Source of the DNA: Undibacterium sp. 5I1
GTDB taxonomy: Bacteria > Pseudomonadota > Gammaproteobacteria > Burkholderiales > Burkholderiaceae_D
Assembly (NCBI RefSeq): GCF_034314085.1
Contig: NZ_JAVIWI010000001.1
Span: 868,001 to 932,000, forward strand
Length of the DNA stretch: 64,000 nucleotides
Direction of reading: 5' to 3'
Position numbers and translations under genes: made by a program. The notes under the pieces are model-generated. The model made no database searches. It was not told the origin of the DNA and was given only the letters and a program-made list of their open reading frames with translations. Below, piece by piece: positions 25,725-34,900 of the stretch. Numbering within the stretch: the first letter of the stretch is position 1; each line of letters begins with the position of its first letter.

Positions 25725-27818
25725 ATGGTTAATCGTATTTTGATTATTACTAGCATTCCCGCTGATGCTGTCACATTGAGTGACATACTTGATCGTGCCA
25801 GAGATGGTCCGTTTGAGATCGAATTGCAGACACAGCTTTGTACGGCATTGCACTATTTAACGCTTAATAAAACAGACGCTATTTTGGTAGATTTAAATCT
25901 ATCTGATAGCCAGGGAATTACGACTTTTGACCGGCTATATTCGGCTGTACCGCATATTCCTATCCTCACATTGTCAGCAGAAGAGGCTGAAGCAGTCTCG
26001 ATTGAAGCCGTACAAAAAGGAGCACAGGGTTATCTGACGAAAGGTCATTTTGGCAGCTATTTAGTACCTCAATCTTTACGCAATATTATCCATCGCAAAG
26101 CGGTAGAAGAAGCCAATTATCTGGAGAAAGCTTTGGCCGAGATAACCCTTAATTCGATTAGTGATGCGGTCATTGGTACCGATCTGTCAGGTAATGTCGA
26201 ATATCTAAACATGGCAGCCGAACGAATGACTAAGTGGTCCAGGGACGAGGCACGCGGACATCCGATTAGCACAGTTATGCCCATCATCAATGGACAAACA
26301 CGAGAGCCAGTACAAAATCCGGTTAATCTGGTATTACAGCAAGATACAGTCGTAGTCTTAGCGCCAGATACCGTTCTAATTCGAGCCGATAAAACCGAAG
26401 TGGCGATTGCAGATTCGACCTCACCTATTCATGACTCCACCGGAAAAATTGCTGGCGCAGTGATCGTATTTCACGACATTACCGCGGAGCGAGCGATGAA
26501 GCTTAAAATGGTACATCTGGCTCAATATGACTTTCTGACCAATTTGCCTAACCGTGTGTTGCTGAATGATCGTATTGAGCAATCCATCAGTCTGGCTAAG
26601 CGACAAGGTACGCATCTGGCTATTTTGTTTCTTGATTTAGATAATTTTAAGCATATCAATGATTCTTTAGGTCACGCTATTGGCGATAAATTATTGCAGT
26701 CCGTTGCTACACGCCTGACCTCTTGTGTCCGTGCGTCAGACACAGTGAGTCGGCAGGGTGGCGATGAGTTTGTGATCTTGGTAGCGGAGGAGCAAGGCGC
26801 AGAATTTGCATCACTGACTGCCGACAAAATTTTGCTTGCTTTGGCCGAATCACATGCGCTGACAAGTAATCCGGAAAATGAGTTGTATATCACTACCAGC
26901 ATAGGAATCAGCGTTTATCCAACGGATGGACAAGATGCTGAAACCTTAATTAAAAATGCTGATACTGCCATGTATCAAGCCAAGAAAAAAGGTCGGAACA
27001 ACTTCCAATTTTTTAAAAATGAAATGAATGTAAAAGCAGTGGAGCGGCAGTTAATTGAAACCAATTTACGGCGTGCGCTTGAGCGCCAGGAATTTGTTTT
27101 GTACTATCAGGTAAAAATCAATCTAGCCACGGGAGCTATCACCGGCGCAGAGGCTTTGTTGCGATGGGATCATCCCAAATGGGGTATGGTGCCACCCGGA
27201 CGTTTTGTGGCGATTGCGGAAGAATGTGGTTTGATTGTACCGATTGGTCGTTGGGTACTGCATGAAGCCTGCACACAAATCAAACGTTGGCAAGATCAAG
27301 GCTTAAAGCTGGAGTCAATTGCAGTCAATATATCGGCGGTAGAATTTCGTCGATATGATTTTGTTGATGGCGTTGCCGAAGTATTAAAGCAAACAGGATT
27401 AGCGGCAGATCGTCTGCAACTAGAAATTACCGAAAGCGTGTTGATGCGCGATGCAGAGTCCAGCACGGCGATACTGAAAGAACTTAAAGCAATGGGAGTA
27501 CAGTTGGCGGTGGACGATTTTGGTACGGGTTATTCTAGCTTGAGTTACCTAAATCAATTTCCAATTGATGTACTCAAAATTGATCAATCATTTGTAAAAG
27601 ACATTGGCTCTGCTACAGATAGTGGTGTAATTGCTAGTGCAGTGATTGCGATGGGTAGCAGTCTAAAACAAAAAGTCATTGCAGAGGGTGTAGAGCAACA
27701 GACGCAATTAGATTTTCTGCAAGAGAAACAATGTGAAGAGGGACAAGGATATTTTTTTGGGCACCCACTGCCTGCTGATGCTTTCGCCAGTATGCTCGCG
27801 AATGGATTAGCTCAATGA
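25725..27818 (+). CDS. REC-PAS-GGDEF-EAL cyclic-di-GMP enzyme
   Basis: A 697-residue signalling protein. The N-terminal receiver (about 1-120) has the phospho-acceptor Asp in AILVDLNLSD and a conserved Lys in YLTKGHF. A PAS domain (about 130-255) follows, with VIVFHDITAERAM at its end. The diguanylate cyclase domain (about 260-425) has an intact GGDEF in RQGGDEFVIL and FLDLDNFKHINDSLGH. The phosphodiesterase domain (about 440-690) has EALLRW, NISAVEF, ITESVLM and DDFGTGYSSLSYL. Both catalytic halves look competent, so net synthesis or breakdown of cyclic-di-GMP cannot be predicted. GGGAG is eight bases before ATG 25725, which I choose over the start at 25674. Its receiver implies an unlinked kinase. 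Confidence 0.93.
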   Translation: MVNRILIITSIPADAVTLSDILDRARDGPFEIELQTQLCTALHYLTLNKTDAILVDLNLSDSQGITTFDRLYSAVPHIPILTLSAEEAEAVSIEAVQKGAQGYLTKGHFGSYLVPQSLRNIIHRKAVEEANYLEKALAEITLNSISDAVIGTDLSGNVEYLNMAAERMTKWSRDEARGHPISTVMPIINGQTREPVQNPVNLVLQQDTVVVLAPDTVLIRADKTEVAIADSTSPIHDSTGKIAGAVIVFHDITAERAMKLKMVHLAQYDFLTNLPNRVLLNDRIEQSISLAKRQGTHLAILFLDLDNFKHINDSLGHAIGDKLLQSVATRLTSCVRASDTVSRQGGDEFVILVAEEQGAEFASLTADKILLALAESHALTSNPENELYITTSIGISVYPTDGQDAETLIKNADTAMYQAKKKGRNNFQFFKNEMNVKAVERQLIETNLRRALERQEFVLYYQVKINLATGAITGAEALLRWDHPKWGMVPPGRFVAIAEECGLIVPIGRWVLHEACTQIKRWQDQGLKLESIAVNISAVEFRRYDFVDGVAEVLKQTGLAADRLQLEITESVLMRDAESSTAILKELKAMGVQLAVDDFGTGYSSLSYLNQFPIDVLKIDQSFVKDIGSATDSGVIASAVIAMGSSLKQKVIAEGVEQQTQLDFLQEKQCEEGQGYFFGHPLPADAFASMLANGLAQ

Positions 27819-27989
27819 TATCTATAGCCGTAACGCTGCAATAGCGCAAAACATCACGACCACTGCCACGCTGCTGGCAGCTAAGCTAATACCTCAGTCA
27901 ATGACTAAATTAATACCTACGCTAACGACTGGCAGGGTAACTGATTAAAATTTCTAATTATTTGACCTGTCCAGATAGTTTCTCGGTTC

Positions 27990-28005
27990 TGTTCGTTATC
28001 GTACA
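27990..28005. promoter_or_regulatory. 16-bp palindrome upstream of regulator 3
   Basis: TGTTCGTTATCGTACA fits TGTNCG-N4-CGNACA at all ten fixed positions. It lies 78 bp upstream of the regulator 3 start codon, a typical distance for an operator near the core promoter. Confidence 0.65.
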
Positions 28006-28082
28006 TACGGTGTCAGATGGCTTAGGTATTCTCTAAAACATACTCCGACCGTAAATTGTCGAATACTAATGAGGAATACTTG

Positions 28083-28826
28083 ATGAAGTTTTATACTCCT
28101 CTGGCCAATCGTTTGCTCGCTGGTTTATCCAGCGACGAACAAGAGCACTTAGGTAAGCATTGCGATGTCGTTCATCTGGAATATGGCCAGGTATTATTTG
28201 AGCCTGGGCAGCAGATTGAGGACATTTATTTTCCAGAGGATTGTCTCATTTCTCTTCTCGGCGTATTAAATATGCGAACGAGTCTTGAGGTAGGATTGGT
28301 CGGTAATGAGGGTGTCGTTGGGATGTCACCGAATTTGATTGCACCCGCAACTCACGACAACGCACTTAACGCTGAAAATAGAGTAGTAGCATTCAGAGTG
28401 CAAGCCAGAGCGATTGTCCAGAAAGCTGGCAGAGCGATCAAAATTTCTTCTGAAAATCTGATTGTAGAGTGTAAAAAAAATCCTCAGTTGCAATTAATTT
28501 TATTTAACTACGTTAACCGGTTTTTAGCACAGACAACCCAAATTGCCGTCTGTAGCACATTTCACATGTTGGAAGCTCGGCTGGCACGATCTCTGTTGAC
28601 GACCAGAGATCATTTACAGTCGCTAGAATTTCATTTAACCCATGAGTTTATTGCTCATTCACTCGGTGTAAGACGGGTCGGTGTCACCAAAGCGGCTAGT
28701 GCGCTGCAACGACGAAATTTAATCGGTTATAGCAGAGGACAAATAAAAATCCTTGATGAGGCAGGCTTAGCATCGGTGTCTTGTGAGTGCTATCAGATCA
28801 TCAAGGATATTAATAACATGCATTGA
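28083..28826 (+). CDS. Crp/Fnr-family transcriptional regulator 3
   Basis: A 247-residue Crp/Fnr regulator, more diverged from regulators 1 and 2. The beta-roll contains VLFEPGQQIEDIYFPEDCLISLLGVL and VGNEGVVGMSP. The winged helix-turn-helix contains SLGVRRVGVTKAASALQ, with the same LGVRRxxVTxAA recognition core as its paralogs, which supports a shared operator. Fnr-type cysteines are missing. ATG 28083 is set by GAGGAA at 28071-28076; the earlier in-frame ATG at 28056 has no such site. A palindrome 78 bp upstream suggests autoregulation. The sensed signal is unknown. Confidence 0.9.
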   Translation: MKFYTPLANRLLAGLSSDEQEHLGKHCDVVHLEYGQVLFEPGQQIEDIYFPEDCLISLLGVLNMRTSLEVGLVGNEGVVGMSPNLIAPATHDNALNAENRVVAFRVQARAIVQKAGRAIKISSENLIVECKKNPQLQLILFNYVNRFLAQTTQIAVCSTFHMLEARLARSLLTTRDHLQSLEFHLTHEFIAHSLGVRRVGVTKAASALQRRNLIGYSRGQIKILDEAGLASVSCECYQIIKDINNMH

Positions 28827-28893
28827 GATTAATCCAGACTAATTAAGATTGATTTAAATCATTGGTTAATTTTTTTAAGATATTTGATCTATC

Positions 28894-29067
28894 TTATTTT
28901 TGTAATTTAACTTCGCGTTTTGGACGATCTTGCAATATCTGATGGCGTCGATTGTCTTTCATTTTTTTCCAATCTTTACATTCTTCGCGTGTCCTCAGGC
29001 ACGCGATGCAATATCCTGTTTTACCATCAAACTTACAGACCTCAATACAAGGTGATTTGGCACTCAT
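28894..29067 (-). CDS. DUF1289 small cysteine-rich protein
   Basis: A 57-residue protein starting at ATG 29067 on the minus strand. It has the DUF1289 pattern SPCIEVCKFD, then GYCIACLRT and EECKDWKKM. The four cysteines Cys7, Cys11, Cys20 and Cys23 (C-x3-C-x8-C-x2-C) probably bind a metal such as zinc or an iron-sulphur cluster; Cys30 is an extra one. The basic tail (RPKREVKLQK) is typical. It begins 25 bp after the dmeF stop on the same strand, so it is probably the last gene of the dmeR-dmeF operon. DUF1289 proteins have no established biochemical role. Confidence 0.85.
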   Translation of the reverse strand: MSAKSPCIEVCKFDGKTGYCIACLRTREECKDWKKMKDNRRHQILQDRPKREVKLQK

Positions 29068-29092
29068 TGGGTATATTTTCTATGGTCGGTTT

Positions 29093-30412
29093 TCAAATTG
29101 CTATTGGACCAATAAGCGCTTCTGGATGGACTTCAACCGTAATATGTGACAGCCCTTTTACCCGCTTTAATTCGGTATGATAAAAAGCTGGATTACGCTG
29201 TGCGACTTTAGTGACGACTGATACTACTGCACCAAAGTGCCCGGGACCAAGACGCCATACATGTAGATCGACTAATTTATCACCAGCATTTTCTACCGCG
29301 ATGCGCACTTTATTTGCCAGCGCATCACTTGGGCTAACATCCATCAAAATCGCGCCAGTATCGCGGATCAGGCCATAAGACCAGTTGGCGATGACAAGAG
29401 CGCCGATAATACCTGCCAATGGGTCCATCCATAACCAGCCATATATTTTCGCTAAAACTAAGCCGATGATAGCCAGTACAGATACGGCAGCGTCCGCAAT
29501 CACGTGGACGTAAGCGGCTCGCATATTATGGTCGCGCGTATCGATACCATGATCGTCATGTTCCGCATGTCCATGTTCATCACCATGCGCATGCTCTTCA
29601 AACGTAGCACTGTGTTCACTATCAGGTAGTGCGAGAAGTATTTTAAATTCGTGCGGCTCGGGAATCGCCATCGTTGATTCAAGATAATCAGATTTTTTTA
29701 CAAACCCAAAAACTTGACGTGTGCCATCAGAGCGGATCGTCGTCACTGTTACATCTTGCGCTAATAATGTGACTTTTAAATCGTTCAAGGCGATACGAAA
29801 TACCGGTGGGACTCCATCTTCAAAAATTGAGAGCGCAATAACACCAGCGGAGGTCTTAATCTGTTGAACTTCTTCTGCATGATCGTGACTATCTTCGTGT
29901 TTTTCATGGTGTTTGTGGTCATGATTATGGCCATGAGAGTGCCCGTGGTGATCGCCACTTAACAACCATGCACTGACAATATTCACTAATAAGCCTACGA
30001 CTGCGATGGGAATTGCTTCATCAAAATGAATTGGCACTGGCGACAATAGACGAGCAATCGCTTCATATCCAATCAATAACGCAATCATCGCTAAGATAAT
30101 CGCGCTGGTAAAACCTGCCAGATCACCTAACTTGCCGGTACCAAAGACAAAGCGTGGATTGTTCGCATGTTTGCGGGCATAGGTATAAGCAAGCGCCGCA
30201 ATTAACATCGCACCTGCATGGGTTGACATGTGCATGCCATCGGCTACCAGCGCCAAAGAACCAAATAGGCTACCACCGATGATCTCTGCAATCATCATGG
30301 CGCTACAAAGCACAATCACTGCCCAGGTTTTACGACCATTTTTGTCGTGACTTTCACCTAAAAAAACATGGTCATGACCAAGCGAAAAGGGCGTTTCGTA
30401 CAAACTGCTCAT
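29093..30412 (-). CDS. dmeF: CDF-family Co/Ni efflux transporter DmeF
   Basis: A cation diffusion facilitator that exports divalent metal, Co(II)/Ni(II) in characterised DmeF proteins, across the inner membrane in exchange for protons. The 439-residue chain has the N-terminal MSSLYETPF...LGHDHVFLG leader seen in DmeF and six transmembrane helices. TM2 carries HMSTHAG and TM5 carries HVIADAAVSV with the metal-site His/Asp residues. A very long cytoplasmic His-rich loop lies between TM4 and TM5 (about 155-300: GHSHGHNHDHKHHEKHEDSH and later HGDEHGHAEHDDHG), with a non-His insert between two His clusters. A C-terminal CDF dimerisation domain follows. dmeR lies directly upstream with a DmeR-type operator. 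Confidence 0.9.
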   Translation of the reverse strand: MSSLYETPFSLGHDHVFLGESHDKNGRKTWAVIVLCSAMMIAEIIGGSLFGSLALVADGMHMSTHAGAMLIAALAYTYARKHANNPRFVFGTGKLGDLAGFTSAIILAMIALLIGYEAIARLLSPVPIHFDEAIPIAVVGLLVNIVSAWLLSGDHHGHSHGHNHDHKHHEKHEDSHDHAEEVQQIKTSAGVIALSIFEDGVPPVFRIALNDLKVTLLAQDVTVTTIRSDGTRQVFGFVKKSDYLESTMAIPEPHEFKILLALPDSEHSATFEEHAHGDEHGHAEHDDHGIDTRDHNMRAAYVHVIADAAVSVLAIIGLVLAKIYGWLWMDPLAGIIGALVIANWSYGLIRDTGAILMDVSPSDALANKVRIAVENAGDKLVDLHVWRLGPGHFGAVVSVVTKVAQRNPAFYHTELKRVKGLSHITVEVHPEALIGPIAI

Positions 30413-30467
30413 AGCGTTACCTTTAATAATTATTTCAACTAATTTTTAATAATCTCTAAGCTTCAGT

Positions 30468-30743
30468 CTACTTAAAATAGCTGTGAATGATTTCTACCAA
30501 CTGTTCTTTGCCGTCACTCTCTTCTCCATCATGTGGCTCAGCATCGACCAGATGAGTGCGGATGTGATCTTCCAGTACAACGGCAAGCAAGCCGTTCATC
30601 GCGCCTCTGCAACTCGTGAGCTGCTGCAGTACGGTGATACAGCTACTTTCTTCAAGCAAAGTACGCTCAATCGCATCGATTTGTCCACGGATACGGCGTA
30701 CACGGTTAAGAAGCTTCTGTTTATTGCGGACAGTATGACCCAT
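30468..30743 (-). CDS. dmeR: RcnR/DmeR metal-responsive repressor
   Basis: A 91-residue all-helical repressor of the CsoR/RcnR family. The nickel/cobalt fingerprint of RcnR is complete: His3, Cys35, His60 and His64. RVRRIRGQID (14-23) is the family DNA-binding helix. It lies 55 bp upstream of dmeF on the same strand, the arrangement known for dmeRF operons in rhizobia, where the apo-repressor blocks the operon and Ni or Co releases it. A G-rich inverted-repeat operator stands 14 bp before its start codon. Formaldehyde sensing (FrmR) is less likely, given the residue set and the metal exporter next door. Confidence 0.9.
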   Translation of the reverse strand: MGHTVRNKQKLLNRVRRIRGQIDAIERTLLEESSCITVLQQLTSCRGAMNGLLAVVLEDHIRTHLVDAEPHDGEESDGKEQLVEIIHSYFK

Positions 30744-30756
30744 GTCTGATCTCTAA

Positions 30757-30777
30757 ATATAGGGTAGGGGACTATAT
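30757..30777. promoter_or_regulatory. DmeR-type operator upstream of dmeR
   Basis: ATATAG, a G-rich 9-bp centre (GGTAGGGGA), then CTATAT: perfect 6-bp inverted arms around a G-tract. This is the design of RcnR/CsoR-class operators, and it resembles the dmeRF box described in rhizobia (ATATAG arms around a C/G run). It lies 14 bp upstream of the dmeR ATG, where bound repressor would block transcription start. Confidence 0.7.
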
Positions 30778-30948
30778 TATAGTTTTAAGAAAGCCTTAAG
30801 TCAGAAGAATTTATTTGGAGTAAAAAATGAAGAGGAAGTGAGCGAAGATGTCTCATGTGGAAGACAAAAAAACACAGAAATAGTTTGATGTCCTTATATT
30901 TTTACACTGGGTTTTACTTTGTCTCAGCGTTATTCTCTATGTTACCAA

Positions 30949-31037
30949 TATATATACTGGTAGTGTGTATATTTATATTGTCCATAAATTATATGGCCTA
31001 TCGTTGATATTTATTATAAATAGAGGGGAGTATATGT
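30949..31037 (-). repeat. ~85-bp hairpin repeat, copy C
   Basis: Inverted relative to copy A. On the minus strand it begins ACATATACTCCCCTCTATTT and contains GGACAATATAAATATACAC before ending AGTATATAT. It lies in the 498-bp gap between dmeR and csbD. Confidence 0.75.
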
Positions 31038-31149
31038 AGCTGATCAATATTAAGTAGATGTCGACTTCATCTTTCTGATCTAATTACTTATATGTTTTTG
31101 CAGGGAGTTGTATACGTGGATTTATATGCAGTTTCTCGATAAAACCAGA

Positions 31150-31190
31150 CGAAAAAAATTAAGGGGCATCGATCATTCAATCAATGCCCC
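31150..31190 (-). terminator. Strong intrinsic terminator of csbD
   Basis: On the minus strand GGGGCAT...ATGCCCC pairs over 7 bp plus an inner GAT/ATC. It is followed directly by TTAATTTTTTT. It begins about 50 bp past the csbD stop. Confidence 0.85.
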
Positions 31191-31241
31191 CTCCAACGTA
31201 ACTTGGCTTCTTAGCTTATTACGTCACTCGTTTTACCCAAA

Positions 31242-31424
31242 TTACTTTTTGAGTGAATCTTTAATTGCTTCTTTGGCGTCGCCAACACTTTTCTCAACTT
31301 TGCCTTCGACTTGCTTCAACAAACCTTTAGCTTGCTGTTCTTTATTGCCGACTAATTTACCAGCATTTTCTTGAGCGATACCAGTAATTTCTTTTGCTGC
31401 GCCTTTGACTTGGTCTTTATTCAT
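31242..31424 (-). CDS. CsbD-family stress protein
   Basis: A 60-residue, highly charged, helix-prone CsbD-like protein: MNKDQVKGAAKEITG at the N-terminus, then the internally repeated GKLVGNKEQQAKG and GKVEKSVGDAKE. CsbD proteins are abundant general-stress proteins of unknown mechanism (SigB-controlled in Bacillus). AAAGGAG stands seven bases before the ATG. It is monocistronic with its own strong terminator. A near-consensus copy of the 16-bp palindrome lies 170 bp upstream in the divergent promoter region shared with ndvB. Confidence 0.9.
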   Translation of the reverse strand: MNKDQVKGAAKEITGIAQENAGKLVGNKEQQAKGLLKQVEGKVEKSVGDAKEAIKDSLKK

Positions 31425-31593
31425 GATTGTTTCTCCTTTAAATAATGGACGATTCCACCAATTTACTTCGCAATGAATTGAATAACTGATGAGGCAGCTT
31501 GTTAGCGGAACGCTAGTTGCGGTCTGTACTGAATACTGCTAAAGCTGTCTCAAATCCAGTAGTTACAGATTAAAGAGTGTTGATTAAATGATC

Positions 31594-31609
31594 TGTACGA
31601 TAGCGCACG
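31594..31609. promoter_or_regulatory. Crp/Fnr-type palindrome, csbD side
   Basis: TGTACGATAGCGCACG matches TGTNCG-N4-CGNACA at nine of ten fixed positions. It is nearer csbD, 170 bp upstream of its start. It is one of two copies in the 499-bp divergent csbD/ndvB region, which has no ORF. Confidence 0.55.
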
Positions 31610-31722
31610 TTTGCCTCAAAAACCTCCTCAAGCTTTGCTCTTATTAAAGCGCACCGCTGAAATATTTAAGGATATTTCTGCACATCAATTTATGTAACTC
31701 ATTTTGATCAAGATAGTTTCTA

Positions 31723-31738
31723 TGTACGTTGGCGTACC
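31723..31738. promoter_or_regulatory. Crp/Fnr-type palindrome, ndvB side
   Basis: TGTACGTTGGCGTACC matches at nine of ten fixed positions, with a perfect inner GTACG/CGTAC inverted repeat. It lies 186 bp upstream of the ndvB start codon. Confidence 0.55.
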
Positions 31739-31923
31739 GAGTTTTTTAAAGTTAAAGCCTATAAGAAAGTAATAGCTATTTGTAATTTATTTACTTATGC
31801 CTTGCATTAACTTTGCACTAATTTTGCACTCACTCATGGTCAATTCTGCATAACTTACCTGTCCGGATTTTAAGTATCTGGACACCTTAAGTGCACGAAC
31901 CATCATCGTAAAGCCCGACTCCC

Positions 31924-34900
31924 ATGTTAAAAAAAATTACTGCCCTCAGATTTAATTCAGACGATGAGAGCGCATTGCCGCCATTAAAGTCAGAGTTGTT
32001 TAGTGCCGCTCAGATGGAACATCATGGTGGCGTACTGGCAAAATCCCACAAAGTACATCATGACAAAAAGCCCGATCAGCTTTTATCTCGTCTGGCTGAT
32101 AATGAAGAAGCACTGATCAGTGCTTGTGCCGCACTGACTTCCGCATTAAAAGATAATCGTCAAATTACGCCTGCGGCTGAATGGTTACTGGATAATTTTT
32201 ATTTGATTGAAGAGCAGATTCGTACGGCAAAGCAGCATCTCCCCAAAGGGTATAGCAAAGAGTTACCGCGCTTGATTAAAGGTACGTATAGCAATCGCCC
32301 AAGGGTATATGACATTGCGCTAGAGACTATTTCACATGGTGACGGCAGGGTTGATCCTGAAGGCTTAAGTCGATTTGTCGCCGCTTATCAACAAGTGACC
32401 GTGCTCAAATTAGGTGAGCTATGGGCTATTCCTATCATGCTGCGCTTAGCGTTGATTGAAAATTTACGTCGTGTAGCGACTCGTATTGCATCTAGTCGCG
32501 TCGATAGAAATTTAGCCGATAGCTGGGCCGATCAGATGATCGAGGCGGCAGAAAAAGATCCGAGTAAATTAATTTTATTAGTCGCCGATATGGCGCGTTC
32601 GGAGCCAACCTTAGACAGCGCTTTTGTGGCCGAAGTAGCGCGCCGTTTGCAAGGTCAAAGCCCTGCGTTAACGCTGCCTTTGACTTGGATATCGCAACGC
32701 TTAGCGGAATCCGGTACCACGATAGAGCATCTGGTCCAGGTAGAAAGCCAACGGCAGGCGGCGGATCAAGTATCGATCAGTAATAGCATTTGCAGTTTGC
32801 GTTTTTTAGGGACGATGGACTGGCGTGAGTTTGTAGAAACTATGAGTCATGTTGAGTATGTGCTCAGTCTTGACCATGCAGACATCTACAATAAGATGGA
32901 TTTTTCTACCCGCGATTCTTACCGGCACGTGATAGAAGATCTTGCAAAACACTCTGTATTGACAGAGGTTGAAGTCGCACAGCAAGCTTTGTTGTTATCT
33001 GAGTTGGCCGCCAAACTTAGTGGTGATGAGGCTAGTCTTGATATCCGCACTGCGCATATCGGTTATTACTTGATTGGGAATGGCTTACCCGCGCTAGAAA
33101 AGCGCATTAATGTCCGGTATGGTGTATTCAGGAATCTGGCCCAAAAGAGTAAAAAAATTCCCCTACGCCTTTATCTAGGCTCCATCGCTTTACTCACTAC
33201 CATTTTCACCTCTGTTCTACTGACTCATTCTTACGGCGATGGTGTTCGTGACTATATGCTTGCATTGCTGGGGGTGATTGTGGTTATTGCCAGCAGTCAA
33301 TTGGCGATTGCTTTAATCAATTGGCTGGTCACCGTATTAGCAACGCCACAGGCTTTGCCGCGGATGGACTTTTCTAAGTGCATTCCATCGTCGGCGCGTA
33401 CTCTAGTAGTTGTACCGACGATGTTGTTTCATGTTCAGAATATTGAGAGTTTATGCGAGGCTTTAGAGGTGCGTTACCTCGCTAACCGGGATGATAATCT
33501 GAGGTTTTGTTTATTGACGGATTTGCCAGATGCACAGACTGAAACAACGCCGGCCGATGATGCTTTGGTGGAGCAAGCCGTAGCATTAATTACTGAGTTG
33601 AACGAGCGCTACACTAAAAATACGGGCTCGAATAAAACAAGTCCATTTTTATTATTACATAGAGCACGTCGCTGGAATCCTCAAGAACAAATGTGGATGG
33701 GATATGAGCGAAAACGCGGCAAGTTATCTAACTTAAATGCGTTTTTACGCAATGGTTCTTGCGACATATTAACTGGCGAAGGATGTGAGCAACGCAATAC
33801 ATTGTTTGAGAGAATTGTCGGTGATGTATTCGCTCTGAGCAGCGTTAAGTACGTCATTACCTTAGATTCAGATACGCAATTACCACGGGACTCAGCGCGC
33901 CAGTTTATTGCAACGATGGCGCATCCGCTGAACCATGCACATTACGACGAAGTCAAACAGCGTGTGGTGGAGGGCTATGGCATATTGCAACCGCGTGTAG
34001 TAGCTAGTCTGCCTAGCGCCAACGCCTCAATTTATGAAAAATTATGTGGTGGAGAGGCCGGGATAGATCCTTATACGCGCTCGGTGTCCGACGTCTATCA
34101 GGATTTGTTCCAGGAGGGGTCGTTCATCGGTAAGGGTATTTATGATGTGGATGCGTTTGAGCAGGCATTGCACCAGCAATTGCCAGAAAATCGCATACTC
34201 AGTCATGATCTGCTAGAGGGCTGTTATGCCCGTGCAGGCTTAATCAGTGATCTTCAATTGCATGAGGAATATCCTTCACGTTATAGCGCAGATGTCAGTC
34301 GTCGTCACAGATGGATTCGTGGCGACTGGCAACTGATATCCTGGCTCATGCCTAAAGTACCTGTTGTATTAAGTAGTCCTGATGGTTTGGGTGCTGCATC
34401 AACTTCTAAAAAATCGTCCGCTGCTCAAAGTGAATCTATCGCTGATCAAAATACGAAGTTTGAAGCTGGCTCCTCAACTGCGCCAATCAAAACAAGTAAT
34501 AGCATCCGCAAACCAAATCCGCTGTCTACCTTGTCACGTTGGAAAATTTTAGATAATTTACGACGTAGTTTGACGTCGTCTGTCTTGCTAATGCTATTGG
34601 TGCTGGGTTGGATTAAATTACCATCGCCGTGGCTATGGAGTATTTCTGTTCTTGCCGTTTTATTTTTGCCGTCGTTGGCTGCATCCGTACTGGAGTTACT
34701 ACGAAAGCCGCGTGAAGTACTAATCCGTCAGCATCTGGTTGCCAGCTTCCGGTCTATGGAGCAACACACGACGAATGCGCTACTAAATCTCGCCTTCCTT
34801 CCTTACGAAGCTTTTTATAGTTTGGATGCGATATTCAGAACGGTATGGCGAAAATGGATTTCACATCGCCGTTTGCTGGAGTGGAATCCCTCTAGCGAAT

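Noticed and set aside
25535..25732. 65-residue ORF upstream of the GGDEF-EAL gene
   Set aside because: Poor start context, no domain, and it overlaps the start of the signalling gene in another frame.
28838..28880. AATTAA...TTAATT with T-run as a terminator for regulator 3
   Set aside because: The stem is entirely A/T and would be unstable; not enough to call.
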